A DNA stretch of 64,000 bases from Onthophagus taurus (lineage: Eukaryota; Arthropoda; Insecta; Coleoptera; Scarabaeidae): contig NC_091966.1 of assembly GCF_036711975.1 (NCBI RefSeq), positions 33,859,501-33,923,500 of the forward strand, in the 5' to 3' direction. Both the position numbers and the translations under genes were made by a program. The notes under the pieces are model-generated. The model was not told the DNA's origin. It saw nothing but the letters and a program-made list of their open reading frames with translations, and made no database searches. Shown here piece after piece: positions 38,031 to 48,669 of this stretch; positions within the stretch are counted from its first letter, which is position 1; the number at the start of each line of letters is the position of its first letter.

Positions 38031-38039
38031 AATGTTTTG

Positions 38040-40160
38040 ACTTGATGTAAATCATAAACGTTTTTGTCAAGCTTGGAATTTGATATCTATAAGATCGTTA
38101 ATTAAAATGCACTTCCGCTTCAAGCCTTGATTCTGTAACGTTTAAGGAGTTTGAAATCAATGATTTATACTTTATGATTCTTTTTGGAATTTGTAATATA
38201 TGATAAAACTGTATGAATTAACTCAGCTTAATGATTCATGTCATCTTCTTATATTCCAAAATATGTGCTTAATGCTATGTGATGTTAAAGATACTCGATC
38301 AGATAACACCACAACAAATCATAGAAGTCAGATTCTAAGAAAAACTTTAGAATCACACTCCACAGATTCCAGAAAGCAATAGAAATAGATAGACCAACTT
38401 TGAAAAGCAATCTATGTAATATCAAAATTGACTGGAAATGTGATCTTCTTCATCAAACATGAAATCTGATATTTTCAAAATTTTTAACTACAATGCACTT
38501 CCACGAAAAGTTTGGATACTGATGTACTGGACATTCAAAAACCATGAAATCTGCTATCTATCATATCATTACACAGCGCTACAACAAAAAAAATTTTTTT
38601 CTTGCTCTGGATATCTTTGCAAATTTTTATGTTTTCAAGTGCCCAGATTACGAATATATTCATGAAAGTACTGAATGTGCTCTTGTTTTCTATGATTTCT
38701 ACATATCTTATAGTTTGAACAATTATCAGCTTGTTAGTAACAAAATTTATTTTCCCAGTCATGATTAGGCTTCTGCGCAACTTTTTCGCGCAGACAAACA
38801 TCACGTGATTCCCACTCTCAGACCCCTTGTTCCGCTGAACAGCTGAGATCTCAGTTATTTAACAATATTGAAGTACTTACACGTGAATAAGTTGTCATGT
38901 GTTAATATTTTAACACCAAATTATACCATAAATCACCATAAAGCACCAAATTATGAAGAAAATTGTACAAAATATGCTGACAAACTTTCAGACTCTAGGA
39001 GCAAATATGAGTTACACTATCTCCGCAATCATCTGGATAAATTTCCGGATAATTTAGGAGTAGTGAGGAACAGGGAGAGCGGTTCCACCAGGATCTAAAA
39101 GTGATGGAGGGAAGGTATCAAGCTCGATGGGATTGTCACATGATGGCAGATTACTGCTGTTCTTTAAAAAGAGATTGTCCCCTGAAAATTTTTAAAAGAA
39201 AAGCTCATAAAAAGTGTTTTATGGAAATATAACATATGTTTTCGACATTTTCCTCTCTATTTACTTCGATGTATCCTAATTTTTCAAAACAAAACTGACA
39301 TTATAAATATATCTGTTATTTTGTTTCTTATTTTCCGATTTTTTTAATGTAAAATGAAAATAAAGATTCAAAAAAAAACGAAAGCAAATCTTACGAAATC
39401 ATTGATAGTTTCATGAATTGTGAGTATAAATATATCCAAAATCAATCTTATATCTAGGGCAACAAAACCACTGTTGCCACCAGTGTTATCAATAAGTGAA
39501 GTAGTACAAACTCCAAGTAACAACGAGGATACAGTTATTTTTATATACTGTGGTTCAGTTTTAAAGTATGATGTAATTCCAAGATTTCAATATTAAAAAG
39601 ATCTTGAAAATCTACAAAAGATAACATTACTACATACTATACGTTTCAAAATAGAAGAAGAAATCTGGAATCACACTAGACCAAATTTGACGAAGAAAAT
39701 GGCAGATTTCAAACTGTGAATGCTTGGCATCTAACTTCGTTAAAATCCTGAATTACAGGATGAATACAATCACTTCCGCTTGAAATCATGCAATCTTCTA
39801 AAAGTTCAAAATCGGCATAAATTGCTTCAAGGACTTTTCGAGAAGCGTGAACTTTGTGTTATATGGACTTCCAGATCCTCAATACGATTATCAAAGATTT
39901 CAAAATTTAAGAGGAAATCTGAAAAAGAAGTCTGGAAGCTATAACCTGCGTAAAATGATATTCTTGAAACATGCAGTATATGATGTACATACTTCAAGAA
40001 TAAAAAATCTGAAGAAATCTGATAATTCATCTTGAATTATAAATTCTGCGATCAGTGCAATGTAATCTTAAAGATATACAAGAAGATAACATCACTACAG
40101 ATCATGGATTACAGAATAGAAAAGCTTTAGTACAGCAATATCATCTTAGAGAAGCTACTC
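38040..40160. repeat. diverged low-copy repeats
   Basis: Related blocks recur. AGATAACACCACAACAAATC at about 38302, AGATAACATTACTACATAC at about 39619 and AGATAACATCACTACAGATC at about 40084 are each followed by similar AT-rich text. CAATGCACTTCC-type blocks recur at about 38110, 38492 and 39770. The copies are too diverged to define a unit. Confidence 0.4.
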
Positions 40161-40464
40161 TTTCAAAATGCTTCAACTACAGATACTGTAGTATACTGTA
40201 TTTAGAGTATCTGTATTTAGTGTAATTAGATTTTGTATCTAATTAAGCAGTTCTATTAGTATTATCAATCGATTGAGCCTGATCATCTCCATTATCTCAT
40301 CTATCATATCTAATATAGAGCGTATATTGTCGTTATCTTCAGGTTGAAAACATTTTAATATTATGTTTAATGTAAATTAAGCTCTACTATGTTTTAATTA
40401 ATTTCTTAATTTCTGAATTTCTTTTTTTTTATAAATTAATTTAAAAATGTGTTCTGCACCTTTA

Positions 40465-40620
40465 TCCATACCCGTTTTACGGTGAAAATATAACGGAACC
40501 AAAAAGTTTACGTTCTAAGAAACGAATAATGCGTGTTACTTACCATTTAAGTTTAAAATAATTTTTTCTAACATCCCCCTTCTAACGTGACTAATCAAAT
40601 TTAACAATAAAATAATAAAA
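40465..40620. repeat. paralogous segment, copy 2
   Basis: Copy of the 35020-35210 segment, with the same minus-strand GTAAGTAACACG splice-donor-like site. It lies about 0.5 kb downstream of the Tdc2 stop codon and may fall in its 3' UTR or flank. Confidence 0.7.
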
Positions 40621-41155
40621 AAATTAAATCCCCGCGGGAAAAAAAAGCAAGGATAATAAAAACGTGCATTGAATAGAAAATTTGCATTTAAGTATTTTGT
40701 TGGTATACCATGACAAGATAATTGCGAAAACGATTTGATTTCTTTCCTTTTCTTATTTTTTTTTTATTATTGTTCTTTTCTTTTTTTATTACAAGCAAAA
40801 ATTACATAACTTAGAATTAATACAATGGTGTGGTTAATTTGTGGAGATTTTAATGTAAAAATAGGTTTTAAAAAATTACATAAAAGATTATTAATAAATT
40901 AATATGGACAAAGAAGTAGACCGTGAACGTTTTTTTTTTCGACACGTGTCCTTTAAATTTTTAATTTTAATCCTACACATTTTATTTTTATTTCCTCAAC
41001 GAACAATTCTTTAACGAAAATGAAAATCACACCTACGCTTACGTTTAATTAAAGATAAAACTAAAAAATTAAAAACATGAAGCGTTTTTCGACATTTAAT
41101 TTTTTTACTCCAATCTTCTCGTTTATTTACTTCTTTTTTTTTTGTAAATTCCGAT

Positions 41156-41282
41156 TTAGTGAATCATGTTACCTTTTTCGTTAAGAGTTTTTGATGGTGA
41201 CGAAGAATCTCTTTCCGGTGAAGGTGACTGTGAACCTTTTGTTGGTTTCAAGCGAACCTTTGTATCCAAATGACGGAATCTA
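41156..41282 (-). CDS. Tdc2: Tdc2 exon 6 (C-terminal tail)
   Basis: On the minus strand TTATTTCAAG precedes the exon. Its first base completes an Arg codon with exon 5, after which the frame reads [13 protein letters not shown], then [20 protein letters not shown], and ends NMIH and TAA at 41156-41158. It is basic and Ser/Pro-rich, as expected of a disordered tail. Minus-strand AATAAA at the complement of 41122-41127 may be the poly(A) signal. Confidence 0.82.
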
Positions 41283-44200
41283 CTTGAAATAACTCGCAAT
41301 TAATAAAAATGCGGACGGAAGAATTAAAAGATTTATGAATGTTTCCACAAAATGTTAATCAAATTCAATTGGAGGAGAGGTTAATGAAACCATCATCAAT
41401 TTTAATAAGAACAGAAAATGCGTAATTGTTACGTACACTTTTGAGGAAAATGATAAAAATTACTAAGAAAAATCTTTTTTTTTTTGGTTTGATTTGTGGA
41501 AACATAAAATATTGTTTTTAATTACCGTATTGGAACATCACTAGCTGCTTGTTTATGATTATTTTGTAATAGAAAAGCCAAAGGCCAACTTATCCATGAT
41601 GCAGATGTATGATTTGGGCTGAAAAGAAGTAATTTTACTATTTTTGATGTTAAATTGTTTTTAATATTTTAACAATTTAAATGTTTTATGTTGTCGAGTA
41701 TATGACTTTTATTACTTCTGGATAGTGCATTAGGTTGTGGACAATCTAACTTTTATCAATTTTGATTATCAGTTTTACCATAATTTATGAATTTTAATAT
41801 TTTTTAACATGTAAATACCATTTAATTCTACTAAGTAATACTTATAGTCAACGAATCTGAATCTTAATCATTCTATTTATTTCTATTATCACCACATTAA
41901 CCTTCTTAAATTGTTCCATAATTGTTTTGAGTAAGAAACTAATTTAAAAAGTTGTATCTTGGCAATGCTCATTAAGATGAGAAAAATTGATTTCGAATTA
42001 AGCATATCTTATGTTGCTGAAGTATGAAAACTTCATATACCTATGCTAATTAAGAAAGGATCCTGAACTTATGAAGGAGTCATCCATGTTAAAAAGGCAA
42101 AAATATTGTCTACATGCGTGTATAGATTTTCATATTGGAGTAAAGTAATTTTTATAGAAAACATAGAAGCATCCCCAATTACAAAAGCCTTCGGACCAGG
42201 GCATTTCAATCACAGTTTTTCAAACATGTTCCAAACTACATGCTCCAAACATCTCCGCACAACCAAAGGGCGTTGAAATTCTACCCATGATAATGCTAGG
42301 ATTGTGAACTGCAAAAACTAACCTCGCACAAAGTAAATCTATTGATAGTCTAATAGATGGAAGAGTCTTAACAACTTGAGAAGAGATCATAAACCAGATG
42401 GATTCGAACAATCACGCTCACGAATTGAGACAACACTTCTACAAATACATAATCTGGATACTATTTATATGTCTGGATATATATAGATGGTGAAGATTAT
42501 GCATCTCTGAAAACACCTTAAGATGATTCTCCATCATTAAACAAAATGCTAACCGATGAGGCATAACCCCTCCTAGATCAAAAACAAATTAAACATACGG
42601 ACGAGGAAAAAGCCATCCCAAAAAGAATTAGATATCGTGTTTTTACTGCACCATCTAGCATTAACAGGAGCTATCTGTAGGGTTTTGCAGATTTTGAGTT
42701 ATTAAGCTTGGTCATCAGGTTGGTCATCATATTGTGGCGTCTCGATCGCAAGGGACCTCGGCTTCATCAAATGAAATTGTAGATCTTTTGACTAATTAAG
42801 CCAAGGTCGCTTGCGGCCGAGACTATATTATATGACTATATTATGTATATCAACCTGAAACTAGTCCTTTATTAGGTGAAGTTGAAGATCTTTTTACTAA
42901 TTAAGCCGACGTCGCTTGCGGCTGAGGTTCAGTGATTAATATTATATCAACTTAGTCATCATATTATAGTATTATATTGTTGCAACCGTAGTGTCTAGTG
43001 GATTTACATAATAAACTATGCCATGTTGTTGCAACCAAACTTTTTGCCGTGTTATGCACATACCCATGCTTCATTTCCAGCCCCTGCTACTTGGAGATAC
43101 AGTTGTTACTATATCTTCCTTCCTATCCTTTCCAATAGAATATTACCTATCACCCTTAAGTAAGTTCTTCTCCTAGTTTATATTTGTTGGCTTAATTATA
43201 TCCTTGATACAGATTTGTTTTTTCGTTTCCCATCACATACTCAGTTTTTACACATTCCCAGAACACGTTTACTACATTGATATTGTTTTTTCATGGAGGA
43301 ACATATTCTGCTATAAAGTCAATTATCTGTATCGAGAATATTGTTGTTTTTACACTCTTTCTGCTATCTGACAATTTGTGAATTGTGAAGTCATATGCAA
43401 AATTATTTCAACTGATCGCCTCAACCGTTTTTTTTACCGATTTTGCATGTGTAATGGTGCATTATCAATATCACTTTGCGTTAGCTGTTTGGATATTCTG
43501 GCCGTTTTTTCATGAAAAGCTTGATTTATCGATCATTTGTTGTCATTAGCGTCTTAGCTGCTCATAATAGATCACACCCTGCTAATTCCACCACACACAG
43601 AGCATTGTCTTCAGTCAAAACGATCTTGGCTTAATTAGTCAAAAGATCTAGAATTTTATTTGATAAAGCCGAGGTCCCTTGCGATCGAGTCACTGCATTA
43701 TGACTCAATATTTGCAAAATCCTACAGATAGTCCCTGTTAACGCTTGACCGTGAAGAAAAACACGAAATCAAATTCTGGTTGGAATGGGTTTGGATCATC
43801 GTCCGTATTTTTAACTTGTTGTTGATCTAGAAGGGGTTATGCCTCATCGGTAAGTATTTCGTTTAACGATGGAGTATCATCTTACGGTGTTTCCAAAGTT
43901 GCATAATGTATGGTCGCTAAATATATCCAGACATATAAATAGTGTCCAGATCTTTACACACGAATTGATTGCATTTATAGAAGCGTTGTGTCAATTTTTG
44001 AGTGTGGCTTTTCTATTTTCCTACTGTTTTTCATTCAATTCATGTAGAACCCATCTTTTGGATCTTTCCCATGGCTTTCAAACGTATGGAGACGGCTTCT
44101 TGTGTCATATTTAATTAATCCGCGAGTTGTTTGGCAGTAACCATATAATAACCAGAAAGGATACTAACGTCCGTTCCTTTAATGTGTGAGGAACCGCATT

Positions 44201-47200
44201 TTTTGACCTCGATTGATACCTTGTTGTTGGTGGTTAAACCACCTATACCTCCAATAACAACAAGGTGTTCCCTCTAAATCATGACATCACCACACAGACA
44301 CAGAAAAATCAGTTTTGGCTATTCTGTGGTAACTACATTGATGGGCAAATTCATATTTACACACCTCATAGATCTCCAGTCCTTTGTTAGGTTCTTGTAA
44401 ACCTCTGATGTATAATCTTTTAAAAGGCCAACACCAGGGATTGTTTTTTTATCTGCATTATTTACCTCCTGTATTCCTCGGTTTAGTACGTTATGCGATA
44501 ACTTTACGAATATTGCCCAAGATACAGGTCCCTAATTCCTTCCCTATGCTCTTGAAGTCTTTCGTATAGTAGTTTCCAGAAAATTGATCAGGCAGATTAA
44601 TCTTGAGTTGGTGGGATCCTTTTCTTGACCCTTTTATGCTTAGTTTTACAGTTTTCTCGCTTCCTCTTTTTAGTACTTTAGTTTCAAATGTTAAATATGC
44701 TTCGTCTAGTTGATTATTATCTGGAAACGTAGGGAATTCATTAAGTCACTAAATCTTTTTTTAACCTGAAGAAAACACGACATAGGGTTGTTATTCCCAT
44801 TGTTTGCAATTTATATTTTAGAGCACGCCCCAAAGATCGAATTTCACATAAGTTGCTACAAAGTTTTCAAGATCTCTATCTTTTTGCCTCTTATGGTAGT
44901 TTTGTGGTCCTCTTTACTTATTCAAGTCCTTTTCCCTTACTGCATGGTTCATGACTCTCTGATAATGCTTTCGTAATTCTTTATTTTCTGCTCATTTTGT
45001 AATTAATCTCTCCAAATGTCACAAATCCCTTATTCTCCTCATTTGTCTTGCTATCAACGACGACGACGACATGCCAAATGATGTTGCCATTGACCACGTC
45101 TCCTTAGAGAATGTAAGCCAGTATATATATATCTTGATCACACTATTAAAATTAGCAAAGATAATCACACAGCCGAAATAAAGCGACGGATTTAACTATT
45201 ATGAGCATCATTTGGTAAACTCAGTTTTATACTGAAAAGCAAAGAAATATGAATGCTATACTGCCATTGACTACATACGAATTTAAAACCATGCCCTTGT
45301 CAAAAAAAACTGAAGAACAACTTAGTGTAACCTAATGAGCGATGGAACAAGCAATGCTCAAAAGTGGCAGATGTTATGAGTCGAGTAGTGAGGCTTAAGT
45401 GGTAATGGGTCGGGTATGTGGCATGAAAAAATACAGAAAAATGGACACAAAGAATGGCACAGATTGATGATGTGAAGAGTGTGGCGGGGAAAAATGGATA
45501 TAAACACCAAATGACAGAAATGAATGGAGATATTTAGAAGAGGCGTATGTGTACAGTGGATGAATACAGGCTGAGGAACAAGAAGAAGATGTTGTCTCAT
45601 TCTTATGTACTGCTTAATACTACAGTTCTATGTAACCCCAATTTTTTTTAACCTCCGATCTTAAATATGTTTACCTGGTTGCATAATTACACTTTCTGTC
45701 AATTTTTACAAATTTTATAAATTATATGATAACGAGTATTATTACTTACGTTGGAATTTGGACAGTAATTCCAGTATTATTTTGTGGTGTAGTCGCCATA
45801 TCAGCAGATAAAGTCTTTACAATCGACGGATTATAAATTTTTGGGTCACTAACCATTCGAACAAAAAACGATCGTTTATATGCAAGAGTTTCCTTTCTTT
45901 TTCTATCCAACATATCAAGAACTTCGTCTTGTTCTTTTTCAATCTCCTGTCGTTCCAATAATTCTTCGGCAAATTCCACAATAACTTTCCAAGCGTAATC
46001 TATATCTTCTTCTGTTGCGTTTTGAGCCACAGCACAAAATCTTATTATATATCTATTACGGACTTGAGCGGGAACCATGTGTAATTTCCCGGAAGCGTTA
46101 ATATTACTTAAAAGTTTTTCGTTTAATTTATCGGTTCCTCTTAATCGGAAACAAACCAAACCTAACTAAAAAAATTTAATTAAATCTTAAGATAAAATAA
46201 AATCTTTTTATTTATTTCCTTACTTTCACTTCGTTACAAACTTGAAATCGCTTATCGGCCAAAACTTTTGCTTCAAATCTTTTCGCTAAAGCAATGTGAT
46301 GTCGAATATATTCTCGCAATCCCGAAATACCGTAAGATCTCATTACGAACCATAATTTCAAAGAACGAAATCGTCTACTTAATGGAATTCCCCAATGCCG
46401 ATAATCGATTGATTTTTCAGAATAGCCGTGCTGCAAATAAAGGGGATCTACGACCAAAGCCGCAGTTAACCGGATTCTATCTCGAACCCAAAGACACGAA
46501 CAATCAAAATTTGTTAATAAAAATTTGTTTGCGTTTGTATTAAAAGAATCGGCGTATTCTATTCCGGTCATTAAATGTTTTAATTCGGGGCAAATGAAGG
46601 AACTTCCGGCGTAAGCTGCGTCAACGTGTAACCAAATGCATGGGAATTTTTGACAAACTCGACCGATTTCGTCTATATTATCAAAAGAACAACACGCCGT
46701 TGTTCCTAATGTTGTTGAAACGAAAAATGGGATTAATCCCATTGCTTCATCTTCTTCCATAGCCTAAACAATAAAATAGAAAATTTAAGTGGGTCTTTAG
46801 ATTATTAAAACTTACAGCTAAAAGTTGTTGACCACGTAAAGAAGACTTTTCATCTGGTTCTAAAATTCTTAATTTAACAAATGAGATCATAGCTGCTTTT
46901 TCAACACAAGAATGTGCTTCTTTTGAACAATAAGCCATTAACTTTGATAATAAAAGTCCTTCTTCAACGAAATTGTGTTGTTGTTTTAATCGTTTGATTG
47001 CTTGAGCTCTTGCAGCTAACATGCAAACTAAAACACATTCACTTGCTGATGCCTAAAAAACAATTTTTAAATCGAACATGATTTACAACAATTAAGACTT
47101 TATTTTATTACTTGTATGACACCACCACCTTTACTTCCCTCATTCATTGATAAAAAATCATTTGGAAGTCCAATTGCTTTTCCAAGCCAATCAACGACGA

Positions 47201-47549
47201 TCGTTTCTAACTCAGTACAAGCAGGACTTGCAGCCCATGAAAATCCAATACAACCGATTGCATCCGATAACATATCGCCTAAAATCGATGGGAATGAATT
47301 TCCTGCTGGAAAATAGGCGTGGAAACGGGGGTGTTGCCAATGAGTTACTCCAGGCATTATTTTTGAATCAACATCCGACATAATTTCATCCCAATCTTCC
47401 GGATTTTCGGGAGCTTCCAATGGAAGAAGATCTTTTAAGTAACCAGGTTCAACACTTGGAGTGACTCTTCTTGTATTAATATTATCCAAGTATTCGCACA
47501 TGTAATCGATCATTTCTTTGCCACGAATCTTAAACTCATCTGAATTCAT
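41156..47549 (-). CDS. Tdc2: tyrosine decarboxylase 2 (six coding exons, 616 aa)
   Basis: Neuronal-type tyrosine decarboxylase making tyramine, the octopamine precursor. Coding exons are 47112-47549, 46816-47052, 46224-46763, 45750-46165, 41526-41618 and 41156-41282. All junctions have GT/AG and agree in phase (introns 1-3 phase 0, introns 4 and 5 phase 2). The N-terminus has [12 protein letters not shown] and [20 protein letters not shown]. Catalytic residues are His193, Asp273 ([16 protein letters not shown]), PLP Lys305 (NANKF) and loop Tyr334 (DPLYLQH). The [18 protein letters not shown] tail is characteristic of insect Tdc2. The intron after Trp105 found in copies A and B is absent, and its introns 1-3 are absent from them. 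The 616-aa length suits the family. An AG acceptor lies at 47552-47553, two bases before the ATG, implying a spliced 5' UTR. Confidence 0.92.
41526..41618 (-). CDS. Tdc2: Tdc2 exon 5
   Basis: CTTTTCAG precedes and GTAATT follows on the minus strand. With exon 4 ending two bases into a codon (AC), the first C makes Thr. The frame then reads [20 protein letters not shown], then [10 protein letters not shown]. This 93-nt exon is in phase with both neighbours, which strongly supports the join. It lies 4.1 kb beyond exon 4. Confidence 0.82.
42390..44090. repeat. inverted duplication of a mariner relic (in Tdc2 intron 4)
   Basis: The left arm (about 42390-42815) and the right arm (about 43620-44090) mirror each other. 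Shared blocks are ACTATTTATATGTCTGGATAT, CCGATGAGGCATAACCCC, CTATCTGTAGG-TTTTGCA and GATCTTTTGACTAATTAAGCC. The spacer of about 0.8 kb holds an extra direct copy of the AGATCTTTT-ACTAATTAAGCC-GTCGCTTGCGGC block at about 42887. Confidence 0.75.
43880..44245 (-). pseudogene. mariner transposase relic
   Basis: Minus-strand frames read TAKQLAD, then [20 protein letters not shown], then [10 protein letters not shown]. This is the second helix-turn-helix and the WVPHEL linker of mauritiana/cecropia-type mariners. It contains stops and a frameshift. Its downstream part is the right arm of the inverted duplication. Confidence 0.75.
44216..44270. repeat. hairpin beside the mariner relic
   Basis: ACCTTGTTGTTGGTGG is mirrored by CCTCCAATAACAACAAGGT around a short loop that itself contains GGTTAAACC. 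Confidence 0.6.
44275..45055. other. Tdc2 intron 4, nothing recognised
   Basis: Short hydrophobic open frames on the plus strand have no recognisable motif. Confidence 0.25.
45060..45600 (+). pseudogene. LINE ORF2 C-terminal relic
   Basis: Plus-strand frames read [20 protein letters not shown], then HTAEIKRRI, then [12 protein letters not shown], then VVRLKWQWVGYVA and [13 protein letters not shown]. These follow the C-terminal region of craniofacial development protein 2-like LINE proteins (YLG...EI.RRI..G...FGKL; LKWRWAGHVAR; W..LEEAYVQQW). Stops and frameshifts are frequent. It lies in Tdc2 intron 4, opposite in strand to the gene. Confidence 0.72.
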
Positions 47550-47994
47550 TTCTATAAATTAATTACAAAAATTATAAAAAATTGTCTCTTTAAGTTGAAA
47601 GAGCATATATTAGAAAAGATTGAGTGAATCAAAATTTTGTATACACATATAAACATTCAGCAAGAGTTTTTGTCTCTCCACTTTGTCATTTTAACAATAA
47701 GACAGGATTTTTGTTATCATTTAGTTCAGCAATGTAAAGAACAATGTAATACAAAAGATAATTTTACAGTAAGTTGTTTTTGATTTTTCTTTTGTGGTTA
47801 TGATTTCAAGCAACAAAACTAGTATCCACAACTGATTTGTGTTGTTGGTGAATCTGCCAATATTGATAAAGATGCTGCCTTAAGATATCTGAAGGAATTA
47901 AAAGAAATCATATCAGATTAAGGTGTCATTGTGATAATTAAGCTTTTTTTCCAAGCCCTATTTATGACGAAGCTAAGAAGGATTTCTCGAACCC

Positions 47995-48440
47995 ATGAAA
48001 GTATTCGAGTCAATTTGGAAATCTGGTTGGACAACAAGTGCTCTTGACGAAAGTGTTCAAGACGTAGTCAACACTGCACTTAATCTCACCCCAGCATCAA
48101 ATCCACAATTATTTGAAATTGTGGTAAAAGAGATTAAAATGGACTTCTGTACCAAGCAAAAGTTTGTTACAACCCGTCCAAGCTACGCATCGGAGCCAAA
48201 ATATCTTTTAATAGATTAGCAGTTGACAGAAATAAGGATATATATCTAATCTTCCTGGACCATGAAAAAGCAGTTAGCAGCTTTCGGCCAGGTATGGACA
48301 CAACATAATGTGGAATACATTAACAACCGCACTCTAAGCAAGTTTAAATCAAAAATATACACAAAACTAATGCGAACAGTTAGACTGAATGGAAAGACAT
48401 CGGATAAGTGTAGAATGGAAAAGGGAGTTATATAAGGCGG
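47995..48440 (+). pseudogene. LINE reverse transcriptase relic
   Basis: From about 48225 frames read YLIFLDHEKAVSSF, then IYTKLMRTVRLNGKTSDKC and EKGV. This matches the RT block DFEKAFDSV...Y......VR.NG..S..F.I..GVRQG of the same LINE group as the relic at 45060-45600. The open frame at 47995-48219 just upstream may belong to it but has no clear motif. Confidence 0.55.
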
Positions 48441-48669
48441 CAAATGACTGGAAAAGCAGATGTCCTACAAAATAACAACCAAATGTGCAATATCTCTTAA
48501 CAAAAGAATTCAATGATAATAACAAAATCAAGAAAACATAAATGTAACAAATAGATGGACAATGACTCGAATTAGGAGAAAATTACGAGAATCATAATTA
48601 GTAGTGGTGGAACGGATGGTGATTTTGCGAAAAGCCGGATACCGGATATCTATCCGGCCATTATGGTTA

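Noticed and set aside
38200..39098. Several plus and minus open frames of 60-89 codons
   Set aside because: They overlap one another on both strands in diverged repeat sequence and show no protein signature.
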